A DNA stretch of 64,000 bases, taken from positions 744,001-808,000 of the forward strand of contig NZ_BJVD01000001.1 of assembly GCF_007988965.1 (NCBI RefSeq), written 5' to 3'. The notes beneath the pieces were generated by a model that was not told the DNA's origin, did not search any database, and saw nothing but the letters and a program-made list of their open reading frames with translations. This document shows positions 9,026 through 17,759 of the stretch, one piece after another. Source of the DNA: Rummeliibacillus stabekisii. Lineage in GTDB: Bacteria > Bacillota > Bacilli > Bacillales_A > Planococcaceae. A program made the translations under genes and the position numbers. Numbering within the stretch: position 1 is the stretch's first letter; every line of letters begins with the position of its first letter.

Positions 9026-9567
9026 TCGCTTAAGTCCTCCACAATAATATTATGGTTTGTAAATACACAAATATCTGCCGCAATTTCAAGCGATGCTTTT
9101 GCAATATCATGTGCAGTTAATGTATCCCCTGCATATTGCTTTAATGCCCTGCCTGCAGATAAAGCATAATTTCCGCCTGAGCCAATCGCTAAAATACCAT
9201 CATCCGGTTCGATTACTTCACCTGAACCTGATACAAGCAATAATGTTTCGTTATTCATGACAAGGAGCAAAGCTTCAAGCTTTTGCAGCATTTTGTCTCC
9301 GCGCCATTGCTTAGCTACTTCAACAGCTGCACGCTGTAGATTGCCGTTGTATTCCATTAACCGACTTTCAAACATTTCAAACAACGTAAAAGCATCAGCA
9401 ACAGAGCCTGCAAAGCCTGCAAGAACTTTTCCGTTATATAAACGACGCACCTTTTTGGCAGTATGTTTCATTACAACAGAATTTCCTAATGTGACTTGGC
9501 CATCGCCTGCCATGGCACTAGCCCCTTTATGTTGTATAGCGAATATTGTGGTTGCATGCAAATCCAT
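9022..9567 (-). CDS. hslV: HslV/ClpQ, proteolytic subunit of the HslUV protease
   Basis: 181 residues with ATG at 9567, seven bases after an AAGGAGG; a TTG at 9570 is in frame but less well placed. It is an N-terminal-nucleophile peptidase of the 20S-beta family. It begins [17 protein letters not shown] at residues 6-7 aligns with the catalytic Thr of classical HslV, and [11 protein letters not shown] follows. Neither Ser nor Thr follows the initiator Met, so a short propeptide would have to be removed to expose Thr6. Overlaps hslU by four bases. Confidence 0.96.
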   Translation of the reverse strand: MDLHATTIFAIQHKGASAMAGDGQVTLGNSVVMKHTAKKVRRLYNGKVLAGFAGSVADAFTLFEMFESRLMEYNGNLQRAAVEVAKQWRGDKMLQKLEALLLVMNNETLLLVSGSGEVIEPDDGILAIGSGGNYALSAGRALKQYAGDTLTAHDIAKASLEIAADICVFTNHNIIVEDLSE

Positions 9568-9588
9568 CAAAAAACCTCCTTCAAAATT

Positions 9589-10488
9589 TTACGCTCGTGG
9601 ATGAGCATTTATATACGTATTTCGTAAATGTTCTTTCGTTACATGCGTATAAACTTGAGTAGAAGATAAACTGGAATGGCCTAAAAGCTCCTGGACCGTT
9701 CGGAGATCAGCTCCGTTATTTAATAAATGTGTAGCAAAAGTATGTCTAAGCATATGCGGATGAATCGTTGTATGTAGTTCTGCTTTTGCAATCATCTCAT
9801 TTAATATATAGCGTATTCCTCTTGAAGTGATTGCCCCTCCGCGCAGATTCACAAACACAAAATTGTGTTTATTCGACTTCATTAGCGCAGAACGCGCTTC
9901 TTCAATATATCGTGTTAGTGAATGTCCTGCATATTCACCGAAAGGAACATAGCGCTCTTTTCTACCTTTCCCCATCACTCTAATGATATTTAAGGAAAAG
10001 TCAATGTCTTTTATTTGTAGAGAAGTCAACTCGCTCACACGGATACCAGTAGCATAGAGTAGCTCTAGGATAGCCATATTGCGTAGAGATTTCCGATCTT
10101 CACCTTCATTGGCTTGGAATAATTGAGAAAGTTCTTCTTCATAAAAAAAGTGAGGGAGCCTTTTTTCCTTTTTGGGGTGATATAGCGCTTGGAATGCTAC
10201 ATCATCAATTTCATATTCTTTATTTAAAAATCTAAAGAAAGAACGGATTGATGATATCTTTCTAGAGACGGTGGTTCTTGCTTTTTTTTCTTCATACAAT
10301 TTTGTTATATAAAGTCTTGCATGAACGTATTCAACTTGCGTCAATTCTTTTACATCTTCAGTATGAAGAAACGAAAAAAACTCTAGCAAATCTGTTCGAT
10401 ATTCTTGGACTGTTAACGGCGAATAATTCTTTTCAAGCTGTATATATGTCATAAATTGTTCAAGTGCATCATCAAACTGTAGGTTCAT
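9589..10488 (-). CDS. xerC: XerC/CodV, tyrosine site-specific recombinase
   Basis: 299 residues. XerC acts with XerD at the dif site to resolve chromosome dimers. The full catalytic set is visible: Arg150 (ATGIR), Lys174 (GKGRK), His245 and Arg248 (HPHMLRH), His271 (LGHSS) and nucleophile Tyr280 (TQVYTHV). The N-terminal SAM-like DNA-binding domain covers about residues 1-95. First gene of xerC-hslV-hslU-codY; 21 bases separate it from hslV. A near-consensus CodY box lies about 95 bases upstream. Confidence 0.97.
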   Translation of the reverse strand: MNLQFDDALEQFMTYIQLEKNYSPLTVQEYRTDLLEFFSFLHTEDVKELTQVEYVHARLYITKLYEEKKARTTVSRKISSIRSFFRFLNKEYEIDDVAFQALYHPKKEKRLPHFFYEEELSQLFQANEGEDRKSLRNMAILELLYATGIRVSELTSLQIKDIDFSLNIIRVMGKGRKERYVPFGEYAGHSLTRYIEEARSALMKSNKHNFVFVNLRGGAITSRGIRYILNEMIAKAELHTTIHPHMLRHTFATHLLNNGADLRTVQELLGHSSLSSTQVYTHVTKEHLRNTYINAHPRA

Positions 10489-10538
10489 TTAAACACTCCA
10501 AACTAAAGCTTTCTTTTGTATTCTCCCACTGTCATTGA

Positions 10539-10568
10539 ATTAAATAAAGCAAGAACACTTTTTAACAA
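10539..10568 (-). promoter_or_regulatory. Candidate promoter of xerC-hslV-hslU-codY
   Basis: Minus-strand TTGTTA (10568-10563), 18-base spacer, TTTAAT (10544-10539). Four of six and five of six positions match SigA hexamers. It is the best-spaced pair between the trmFO terminator and xerC. Confidence 0.4.
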
Positions 10569-10581
10569 CTTAGAATATGGA

Positions 10582-10596
10582 AATTTTCAGTAGATT
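10582..10596 (-). promoter_or_regulatory. CodY box upstream of the xerC-codY operon
   Basis: Plus-strand AATTTTCAGTAGATT matches the palindromic CodY consensus AATTTTCWGAAAATT at 13 of 15 positions. It lies about 13 bases upstream of the candidate -35 of an operon whose last gene is codY, which suggests autoregulation. Confidence 0.6.
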
Positions 10597-10690
10597 TATG
10601 GCGTTTTTGTGTCCAAAATGGATCTTTTAATAGTATGCCTAAAATTGGAATAGATTAACCTTAAATAAGAAAAAAACAAAAAAATATTGA

Positions 10691-10733
10691 CAAAGCAAAA
10701 AGCCCTTAAAAGTATATCAACAATTAAGGACTT
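10691..10733 (-). terminator. Rho-independent terminator after trmFO
   Basis: Arms AAGCCCTTAA (10700-10709) and TTAAGGACTT (10724-10733) pair with one mismatch around a 14-base loop. On the minus strand the stem is followed by a T-rich run (TTTGCTTTG). It closes dprA-topA-trmFO. Confidence 0.65.
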
Positions 10734-10744
10734 TAGCAAACTAA

Positions 10745-12055
10745 TTATAATGTATTTAATTCTTTGAATTGTTTTAGCGCTGCTAGTGCACGTTCCGCAT
10801 GTTTCTCTCCGCGTTCCTGCTTCGATTTAATCTTTTCTCCTAGTGGAGGGAATAAACCAAAGTTAACATTCATTGGTTGGAAATGCTTAGCATCAGTCTC
10901 TGTTATATAACGAGCCATACTACCAAGTGCAGTTTCAGATGGGAATATACACAAGTCCTGTTGCTGTGCTAACCGAGCAGCATTAATACCTGCAATGAGT
11001 CCGCTCCCCGCTGATTCTACATATCCTTCTACCCCTGTCATTTGACCTGCAAAGAACAAAGTAGGACGTGCTTTTAATTGATACGTCTTTGCCATCGCTT
11101 TAGGAGAATTAATAAATGTATTTCGATGCATAACACCATACCGTACAATTTCCAGGTTTTCTAAGCCTGGAATCATACTAAACACTTCTTTTTGAGCTCC
11201 CCATTTTAAATGCGTTTGGAACCCTACCAGGTTATAAAGTGTTCCTGCTGCATCATCTTGGCGAAGTTGGACTACTGCAAAAGGTCTTTTTCCTGTCTTT
11301 GGATCTTCTAACCCTACAGGTTTCATTGGACCAAACAGCATAGTTTTAGGTCCACGTTCAGCCATTACTTCAATAGGCATACAACCTTCAAAGTATTTTT
11401 CTTTTTCAAATTCATTTAGTGGTGCTTTTTCTGCATCTACTAAAGCTTTTTGGAAAGCATAGAATTCCTCTTCTGTCATAGGACAGTTTAGATATGCTGC
11501 TTCCCCTTTATCATAGCGAGATTTCAAATAAACTTTATCCATATTGATGCTCTCTTTTTCAATAATAGGAGCTGCTGCATCATAAAAGTATAAATATTCT
11601 TCGCCTGTTAATTCTTTAATTTTATCCGCAAGTGCTGGGGATGTTAATGGTCCAGTTGCGATAACAGTAATCCCCTCAGGAATCTCTGTTACTTCTTCAT
11701 TCACCACTTCAACAAGCGGATGATTTTTCACCTTTTCCGTTATATAACCAGAAAATTCATGGCGGTCAACAGCTAGTGCACCACCTGCTGGTACTGAGCA
11801 TTGGTCTGCTGCTTCAATAATAATTGAATCTAGTTGGCGCATTTCTTCTTTAATAACGCCAACAGCATTTGTAAGATTATTTGCACGCAATGAATTGCTG
11901 CAAACAAGTTCTGCAAATTTATCCGTGTGGTGGGCTGGTGTTTGTTTCACAGGACGCATTTCAAAAAGACGGACGTTAATACCTCTTTTCGCAATTTGCC
12001 ATGCTGCTTCACTTCCTGCTAAACCCGCTCCAATAACATTCACAATTGTTGTCAT
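10745..12055 (-). CDS. trmFO: TrmFO, folate-dependent tRNA (m5U54) methyltransferase
   Basis: 436 residues, normal for TrmFO (formerly Gid). It makes ribothymidine at position 54 of tRNA using methylenetetrahydrofolate and FAD. The N-terminal FAD-binding Rossmann motif [12 protein letters not shown] is at about residues 7-18. The conserved region around [15 protein letters not shown] is at about 52-66, and the C-terminal second FAD contact is [19 protein letters not shown]. It follows topA by about 30 bases, the standard Firmicutes arrangement. Confidence 0.97.
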   Translation of the reverse strand: MTTIVNVIGAGLAGSEAAWQIAKRGINVRLFEMRPVKQTPAHHTDKFAELVCSNSLRANNLTNAVGVIKEEMRQLDSIIIEAADQCSVPAGGALAVDRHEFSGYITEKVKNHPLVEVVNEEVTEIPEGITVIATGPLTSPALADKIKELTGEEYLYFYDAAAPIIEKESINMDKVYLKSRYDKGEAAYLNCPMTEEEFYAFQKALVDAEKAPLNEFEKEKYFEGCMPIEVMAERGPKTMLFGPMKPVGLEDPKTGKRPFAVVQLRQDDAAGTLYNLVGFQTHLKWGAQKEVFSMIPGLENLEIVRYGVMHRNTFINSPKAMAKTYQLKARPTLFFAGQMTGVEGYVESAGSGLIAGINAARLAQQQDLCIFPSETALGSMARYITETDAKHFQPMNVNFGLFPPLGEKIKSKQERGEKHAERALAALKQFKELNTL

Positions 12056-12085
12056 AACTCTCTTTACCTGCTTTCTAATAGTGCA

Positions 12086-14161
12086 TCATTGTGTAGGTTG
12101 TTCCTTGTAGTCGCAATTTGTACATTGGACTTGAATACCCTTTTTAATCTTTTTCTCCACCAATAATTCATTACATTTTGGACAAGGGCGATTAATTGGC
12201 TTATCCCAAGAGACAAAATCACAATCTGGATAGCGGTTACATCCATAAAAAATCCGCTTTGTTTTACTCTTTCTTTCAACAATCTCGCCCTCTTTACATT
12301 TAGGGCATTTGACTCCGATCTCTTTCACAATAGCTTTAGTATTCCGACAATCTGGGAAATTGCTACAAGCCATAAACTTGCCATATCGTCCTAGCTTAAA
12401 GACCATTGGCGAGCCGCAAACTTCACAATCTTCGCCAGCAGGTTCATCTTTTATTTCAACTTTTTCCATCGCAATTTCTGCATGCTGTAGATCTTTCTCG
12501 AATTTACGGAAAAAGTCATCGATAATTTTTTTCCATTTTACATCGCCATCTTCTATACTGTCTAAATCTTTTTCCATTTGAGCAGTGAATTCAATATTAA
12601 TGATATCAGGGAAAAATTCTAGTACGAGTGAATGTACTATTTCCCCAAGCTCAGTTGGCACAAAGCGTTTAGCTTCTAACGTTACATATCCCCGCTTTTG
12701 AATTGTATCTAATGTAGGGGCGTATGTTGAAGGACGGCCGATCCCTAGTTCTTCTAACGTTTTTACAAGCCTTGCTTCAGAAAAACGTGGAGGTGGCTGC
12801 GTAAAATGTTGTTTTGGATTTATTTCTAGACTCTTAACCACGTCTCCCTTTTCAAGCGGCGGCAGTAGTTTGTCTTTTTCTTCTTTCTGGTCGTCTGATC
12901 CTTCTATATAAAGCTTCATAAAACCAGGGAATTTCACATTGGAGCCTGAAGCTCTAAAAATAACATCGCCATTTTGCAAATCTGCCGTAACTGTATCTAA
13001 AATAGCAGGAGCCATTTGGCTTGCTACAAAGCGATCCCAAATCAAACGATACAATCTTAATTGATCTCGTGACAATACTGTTTTAAGTTGATCTGGATGA
13101 CGCATAGTGCTTGTTGGGCGGATTGCCTCATGCGCATCTTGCGCTTTTTCTGACTTCTTCGCCTGTTGATTGATCGGCGTTGTATATTCATTTCCATAAG
13201 TTTGATCAATATATTGAAAGGCTTCTTTTTTAGCCGTCTCTGAGATACGAGTTGAATCTGTTCTCATATATGTAATCAAACCGACTGTACCTTCTTTACC
13301 AACATCAATACCTTCATATAATTGTTGTGCTAGCATCATTGTTTTTCTTGCTCTAAAGTTTAGCTTTCGAGCTGCTTCTTGTTGCAGTGATGAGGTAGTG
13401 AAAGCAGGTGAAGGATTTCGTTTTCTTTCTCGTTTAACTACTTTAATAATTTCAAAGTCTTCACCATTTAGTTTCGCTAAAATTGCTTCAACTTCTTCTT
13501 TATTTTTTAATTTAATTTTTTCTTTGGCATTACCATAAAAGAGTGCATCAAAAGGTTTTTTTCCTTTTTGGAAATTACCTTCGATTGTCCAGTATTCTTC
13601 AGGCTGGAAATTTTTAATTTCATTCTCACGATCAATAATAAGCCTTAATGCAACTGATTGTACACGTCCTGCTGATAAACCCTTTTTGACTTTCTTCCAT
13701 AATAAAGGGCTAATGTTGTAACCTACGAGACGGTCTAGTATTCTGCGTGCTTGCTGTGCATCTACTAAATCAATATCAATTGGTCTAGGATGTTTAAATG
13801 ATTCTTTTATTGCATCCTTCGTTATTTCATTAAATACTACTCTGCAGTCTGATTCGATATCAATATTTAAAGCTTGCGCTAAGTGCCATGCAATCGCTTC
13901 ACCCTCACGATCGGGATCGGCTGCTAGATAGATTTTTTTTGCTTTTTTCGCAGCTGATTTTAAATCCTGCAGTACAGGGCCTTTACCGCGAATCGTAATA
14001 TATCTAGGCTCATAATTATTTTCAGTATCAATACCCATCTGACTGCGTGGAAGATCTCGCACATGACCAATTGATGCTTTTACTTTATATTTTTTTCCTA
14101 AGTAACGTTCAATTGTCTTCGCTTTTGCAGGAGATTCCACTATCACTAAATAATCCGACAT
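12086..14161 (-). CDS. topA: TopA, DNA topoisomerase I
   Basis: 691 residues, as in B. subtilis. It relaxes negative supercoils behind polymerases. The TOPRIM domain has DPDREGE at residues 82-88, and the catalytic Tyr298 sits in [11 protein letters not shown]. Three C-terminal zinc-ribbon modules each contribute four cysteines (CEVC..C..C, CPKC..C..C, CPKC..C..C) over about residues 585-685. ATG start with GGGGGAAC upstream. The gene is co-directional between dprA and trmFO. Confidence 0.98.
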   Translation of the reverse strand: MSDYLVIVESPAKAKTIERYLGKKYKVKASIGHVRDLPRSQMGIDTENNYEPRYITIRGKGPVLQDLKSAAKKAKKIYLAADPDREGEAIAWHLAQALNIDIESDCRVVFNEITKDAIKESFKHPRPIDIDLVDAQQARRILDRLVGYNISPLLWKKVKKGLSAGRVQSVALRLIIDRENEIKNFQPEEYWTIEGNFQKGKKPFDALFYGNAKEKIKLKNKEEVEAILAKLNGEDFEIIKVVKRERKRNPSPAFTTSSLQQEAARKLNFRARKTMMLAQQLYEGIDVGKEGTVGLITYMRTDSTRISETAKKEAFQYIDQTYGNEYTTPINQQAKKSEKAQDAHEAIRPTSTMRHPDQLKTVLSRDQLRLYRLIWDRFVASQMAPAILDTVTADLQNGDVIFRASGSNVKFPGFMKLYIEGSDDQKEEKDKLLPPLEKGDVVKSLEINPKQHFTQPPPRFSEARLVKTLEELGIGRPSTYAPTLDTIQKRGYVTLEAKRFVPTELGEIVHSLVLEFFPDIINIEFTAQMEKDLDSIEDGDVKWKKIIDDFFRKFEKDLQHAEIAMEKVEIKDEPAGEDCEVCGSPMVFKLGRYGKFMACSNFPDCRNTKAIVKEIGVKCPKCKEGEIVERKSKTKRIFYGCNRYPDCDFVSWDKPINRPCPKCNELLVEKKIKKGIQVQCTNCDYKEQPTQ

Positions 14162-14209
14162 ATAAGTTCCCCCTTAGAGAGGCTGTTTAAGTTTTCAAAA
14201 GAAATACCT

Positions 14210-14246
14210 GTTGCAAAATGTATAACAGAAAATCAAATTTTGCAAC
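14210..14246. repeat. Inverted repeat between dprA and topA
   Basis: Perfect 10-base arms GTTGCAAAAT (14210-14219) and ATTTTGCAAC (14237-14246) separated by 17 bases. It has no T-run on the minus-strand side, so it is not a standard terminator. It may be a processing or attenuation hairpin in the dprA-topA transcript. Confidence 0.6.
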
Positions 14247-14252
14247 CATTTT

Positions 14253-15149
14253 TCATTTCGAATGTAAAAATTCTTCTAATTCTTCTATTATTTGATAGCC
14301 ATTCCATATAGGTTTAGCTCCTTCTGCAATCAGTTTGTGTGGCCCTTTTGAAAGTGGATTTGTAATATCGCCTGGCACAGCAAAAATTGTTTTGCCATTT
14401 TCTAATCCATGATCAATTGTGCTTAAAGTACCGCTTTTTTCAGCCGCTTCTGTTACCACTATTCCCGTCGATAAACCGCTAATGATTCGATTACGCATAG
14501 GAAAATGCCATTTTTGCGGCTTGACGTATGGTGGATATTCGCTTATAAGCAGCTGATTTATTTCCATTTGCTCAGCAAGTTTTTTATTTTCTTTAGGATA
14601 TAAATGAAATAATCCATGTCCAAGTACCCCTACTGTTTTTCCAGAAAAACGAATAGTTGTTTCATGTGCCTTGCGGTCAGCACCTTTTGCCAAACCACTG
14701 ACAATGACAAACTCATGCTCTATTAATGGCGGCACGATGAAGTTTAATACCTTATCTGTATAAGTAGTAGCATTTCTTGCTCCTATAATAGCTATCTTTC
14801 GTTTATTCTCTAAAATTGCAGAGTCGCCTTTTGTATAAAGTACTACTGGCGGGTCATATAATGCAAGTAATCTGGTGGGGTATAAGGGATGATTAAAAGG
14901 TATGGGGATAATTTTATGTGCTTTGTATGCTTGTAGGAGTGGGGTCTCCAACGTTTTTAAATAATTTTTTTGCAATTTTTGAGCTTTATCGACAGAGATA
15001 TTTAATAGGATGGCTAATTCAGATGCTTCAGTATGCCCAATTCTCTCTAAATTTGGATCTCTTTGAAGAAGTGATGAAAGTCTGTTTAGGGGAACAGGGA
15101 ACACATAATGCAATGCTAGTATTCTTTCAGAAAAGGTCAAATGACTCAT
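14253..15149 (-). CDS. dprA: DprA/Smf, DNA-processing protein (RecA loader)
   Basis: 298 residues. DprA binds incoming single-stranded DNA during natural transformation and loads RecA. An N-terminal helical region (1-95) precedes the Rossmann-like domain. That domain carries IIGARNATTY, IVSGLAKGADRKAH and the core with RNRIISGLSTG near residues 220-230, followed by TLSTIDHGLENGK. The C-terminal winged-helix domain found in some DprA proteins is absent, as in B. subtilis. ATG start with GGGAGG upstream. Confidence 0.95.
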   Translation of the reverse strand: MSHLTFSERILALHYVFPVPLNRLSSLLQRDPNLERIGHTEASELAILLNISVDKAQKLQKNYLKTLETPLLQAYKAHKIIPIPFNHPLYPTRLLALYDPPVVLYTKGDSAILENKRKIAIIGARNATTYTDKVLNFIVPPLIEHEFVIVSGLAKGADRKAHETTIRFSGKTVGVLGHGLFHLYPKENKKLAEQMEINQLLISEYPPYVKPQKWHFPMRNRIISGLSTGIVVTEAAEKSGTLSTIDHGLENGKTIFAVPGDITNPLSKGPHKLIAEGAKPIWNGYQIIEELEEFLHSK

Positions 15150-15174
15150 GACCTTCCTCCCTTCACATTGAAAT

Positions 15175-15204
15175 GAAAAAGTGTAGCACTTTAGAGTGCT
15201 ACAC
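15175..15204 (-). terminator. Rho-independent terminator after sucD
   Basis: Perfect arms GTGTAGCACT (15181-15190) and AGTGCTACAC (15195-15204) with a 4-base loop. On the minus strand they are followed by TTTTTC. Ends sucC-sucD. Confidence 0.93.
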
Positions 15205-15217
15205 TACACTATACATA

Positions 15218-16120
15218 TTAATGGGTTTTGCACTTATCGTACAAGCCTTTTTCTTTAATAACACGGATAAATGTTTCGCCGATTACAGCTGGTGTTTCAG
15301 CTACTTCAATACCGCACTCTCTCATTGTTTTGATTTTTTCAGCAGCTGTTCCTTTACCGCCAGAAATAATAGCGCCGGCATGGCCCATACGTTTTCCTGG
15401 AGGTGCTGTTTGGCCACCGATAAATCCAACTACTGGTTTCGTCATGTTGGCTTTAACCCATTCAGCAGCTTCTTCTTCAGCAGTACCGCCGATTTCACCA
15501 ATCATGATTACGCCATATGTGTCTGGATCTGCTTCAAACTCTTTTAATACATCGATAAAGTCCGTACCATTGACAGGGTCCCCACCAATACCAACAGCAG
15601 TAGATTGACCAATGCCCTCTACTGTTAATTGATGAACAGCTTCATAAGTCAATGTACCAGAACGAGAAACAACGCCTACATGGCCTTTTGTATGAATATA
15701 GCCAGGCATGATACCAATTTTACACTCATCCGCTGTGATAACACCTGGGCAGTTTGGTCCGATTAAACGTGTTTTCTTGCCTTCCATATAACGTTTAACT
15801 TTAACCATATCAAGTACTGGAATATGTTCAGTGATACAGATAACCATGTCTAATTCGGCATCTACCGCTTCTAGAATAGCATCTGCCGCAAATGGAGCAG
15901 GTACATAAATTACAGATACATTTGCACCTGTATTTTCTACTGCATCGCTAACCGTATTAAATACAGGAACCCCTTCCACTGTAGTGCCACCTTTACCAGG
16001 AGTTACACCAGCTACGATCTTTGTGCCATACTCAAGCATTTGTTTTGTATGGAAAAGAGCTGTCGAACCTGTAATGCCTTGTACCAATACTTTTGTATCT
16101 TTGTTGATGTAAATACTCAT
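15218..16120 (-). CDS. sucD: SucD, succinyl-CoA synthetase alpha subunit
   Basis: 300 residues. With SucC it converts succinyl-CoA to succinate with substrate-level phosphorylation in the TCA cycle. The CoA-binding Rossmann fold is N-terminal ([11 protein letters not shown] at about residues 11-21). The phosphohistidine loop [13 protein letters not shown] places the active His at 247. ATG at 16120 is 16 bases after sucC, and the GC-rich terminator lies directly downstream. Confidence 0.98.
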   Translation of the reverse strand: MSIYINKDTKVLVQGITGSTALFHTKQMLEYGTKIVAGVTPGKGGTTVEGVPVFNTVSDAVENTGANVSVIYVPAPFAADAILEAVDAELDMVICITEHIPVLDMVKVKRYMEGKKTRLIGPNCPGVITADECKIGIMPGYIHTKGHVGVVSRSGTLTYEAVHQLTVEGIGQSTAVGIGGDPVNGTDFIDVLKEFEADPDTYGVIMIGEIGGTAEEEAAEWVKANMTKPVVGFIGGQTAPPGKRMGHAGAIISGGKGTAAEKIKTMRECGIEVAETPAVIGETFIRVIKEKGLYDKCKTH

Positions 16121-16136
16121 CCCGATTCCGCCTTTC

Positions 16137-17297
16137 TTAACCTACAAGTTCCACAATTTTTTGAGCGCCATCAGCCATTGAATCTGCTGCAACAATATCT
16201 AAGCCTGATTCATTTAATAATTTTTTGCCTAGTTCTACGTTTGTACCCTCAAGTCTTACTACTAGAGGTACCTTTAGACCTACTTCTTTGGCTGCAACAA
16301 TGACACCTTCAGCGATTACGTCACACTTCATAATACCGCCGAAAATATTGACAAAGATCCCTTTAACATTCGGATCTGAAAGGATAATTTTAAATGCCTC
16401 TGTTACTTTTTCAGCTGTTGCACCGCCCCCAACATCCAGGAAGTTTGCGGGTCTTCCGCCGTAAAAGCTGATTGTATCCATAGTAGACATAGCAAGTCCT
16501 GCCCCATTTACCATACAACCAATATTGCCATCAAGTGTAACATAGTTTAAGTCATACTTTGATGCTTCGATTTCTTTTTGGTCTTCTTCATCAAAATCGC
16601 GCAATTCGACAACATCTTTATGGCGATACAATGCATTGTCGTCGAAGTTGAATTTGGCATCAAGTGCCATTACTTCTCCGTCTCCTGTAACAGCAAGCGG
16701 GTTAATTTCTAAGATGGAAGCATCTTTATCTGTAAACGCTTTATATAAACCTAACATTAAATTAGCAGTTTTATTGATTAACTTAGTAGGGATATTCATA
16801 TTAAAAGCAAGGCGTCTAGCTTGGAAGCCTGTTAAACCTACTACTGGATCGATAACTTCTTTAAATATTTTTTCTGGTGTTTCTTCAGCAACTTCCTCGA
16901 TATCCATACCACCTGCTTCAGATCCCATTAATGTTACGCGAGAAGTCGCACGATCAACTAAAAGACTTACATAGTATTCTTTTTGAATATCTGAACCTGC
17001 CTCTATGTATAGGCGTTTTACTTCTTTTCCTTCTGGGCCGGTTTGATGTGTTACAAGTACTTTGCCCAATAATTCTTTTGCGTAAGAGCGAACCTCATCT
17101 AAGTTTTTCGCAATCTTTACACCGCCAGCTTTACCGCGGCCGCCTGCATGAATTTGAGCTTTTACTACCGTAACTTTGGAATCTAATTCTTTCGCAATAT
17201 TTACTGCTTCTTCTGGCGAGAAAGCAACCCGACCAGCAGGAACAGCTACCCCATATTTACGAAGAATCTCTTTCCCTTGATATTCGTGGATATTCAT
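16137..17297 (-). CDS. sucC: SucC, succinyl-CoA synthetase beta subunit
   Basis: 386 residues with ATG at 17297 (GGGAGG eight bases upstream, N-terminus [12 protein letters not shown]). The frame is open five codons further but that extension is not conserved. The ATP-grasp domain covers roughly residues 5-230 ([16 protein letters not shown] nucleotide contact near 46-61). The C-terminal CoA-ligase domain has FFNVFGG-like [11 protein letters not shown]. First gene of sucCD, with its own promoter at 17361-17389. Confidence 0.98.
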   Translation of the reverse strand: MNIHEYQGKEILRKYGVAVPAGRVAFSPEEAVNIAKELDSKVTVVKAQIHAGGRGKAGGVKIAKNLDEVRSYAKELLGKVLVTHQTGPEGKEVKRLYIEAGSDIQKEYYVSLLVDRATSRVTLMGSEAGGMDIEEVAEETPEKIFKEVIDPVVGLTGFQARRLAFNMNIPTKLINKTANLMLGLYKAFTDKDASILEINPLAVTGDGEVMALDAKFNFDDNALYRHKDVVELRDFDEEDQKEIEASKYDLNYVTLDGNIGCMVNGAGLAMSTMDTISFYGGRPANFLDVGGGATAEKVTEAFKIILSDPNVKGIFVNIFGGIMKCDVIAEGVIVAAKEVGLKVPLVVRLEGTNVELGKKLLNESGLDIVAADSMADGAQKIVELVG

Positions 17298-17360
17298 CCT
17301 TGTTCCTCCCAACTAAATTCCTTCATGTTCTCAAATACTAGTATTCTGAAATACAAGTTT

Positions 17361-17389
17361 ATTGTATATAAATAAAACTATAATGTCCA
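17361..17389 (-). promoter_or_regulatory. SigA promoter of sucCD
   Basis: Minus-strand TGGACA (17389-17384), 17-base spacer, TACAAT (17366-17361). Each hexamer has one mismatch to consensus. Expected start near 17354, about 57 bases before the sucC ATG. Confidence 0.7.
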
Positions 17390-17462
17390 GAGATTCTCTA
17401 TTTTATGACATTTTTTATTTAAAAAATAACAATTTGTGCTACGAAAGAACAAAGAGATTTTA

Positions 17463-17759
17463 TCACATTTTGTCGATTTTTGTCTTTTCATGGAGTTGAT
17501 CTAACTGGTAAATAAATGCAAATACTTCTGCGACGGCTTGATAAAGTTCCTCTGGTATACTTTCATTGAGATCTAGCTGTCCCAATAATTGAACAAGTGA
17601 CGGATCTTTTTGTATGGGAATGTGATTGGCTTCTGCCCGCTCTAAAATCTTTTCAGCAATTTGACCCTTCCCTTTTGCAATCACTTTAGGCGCATCTGCT
17701 TGGTTGGGATTATAAGTTAAGGCAACCGCTTCCTTACGCACACTTGGCTCTTTTGTCAT
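17463..17759 (-). CDS. ylqH: YlqH, free-standing FlhB C-terminal-domain-like protein
   Basis: 98 residues resembling only the cytoplasmic C-terminal half of the flagellar export-gate protein FlhB. Residues 11-90 (EAVALTYNP, APKVIAKGKG, IPIQKDPSLVQLL, IPEELYQAVAEVFAFIY) follow the segment after FlhB's NPTH autocleavage site. The NPTH position itself is occupied by SVRK, so the protein cannot autocleave; it resembles the already cleaved fragment. No membrane segments. The ATG overlaps the ylqG stop (ATGA). Similar stand-alone FlhB-C proteins (such as FlhX of Helicobacter) are known; its role here is unproven. Confidence 0.85.
   Translation of the reverse strand: MTKEPSVRKEAVALTYNPNQADAPKVIAKGKGQIAEKILERAEANHIPIQKDPSLVQLLGQLDLNESIPEELYQAVAEVFAFIYQLDQLHEKTKIDKM

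Noticed and set aside
12064-12282. Open frame of 72 codons on the minus strand within topA
   Set aside because: It overlaps the zinc-ribbon region of topA in another frame and has no ribosome-binding site or family resemblance.
17410-17427. ATTTTTTA/TAAAAAAT palindrome after ylqH
   Set aside because: No G-C pairs, so it is too unstable to be listed as a terminator.
17463-17759. NPNQ in YlqH taken as a degenerate FlhB NPTH autocleavage site
   Set aside because: Alignment of the flanking AVALTY segment shows that NPTH would fall earlier, where SVRK is found. NPNQ corresponds to a later, non-catalytic position.
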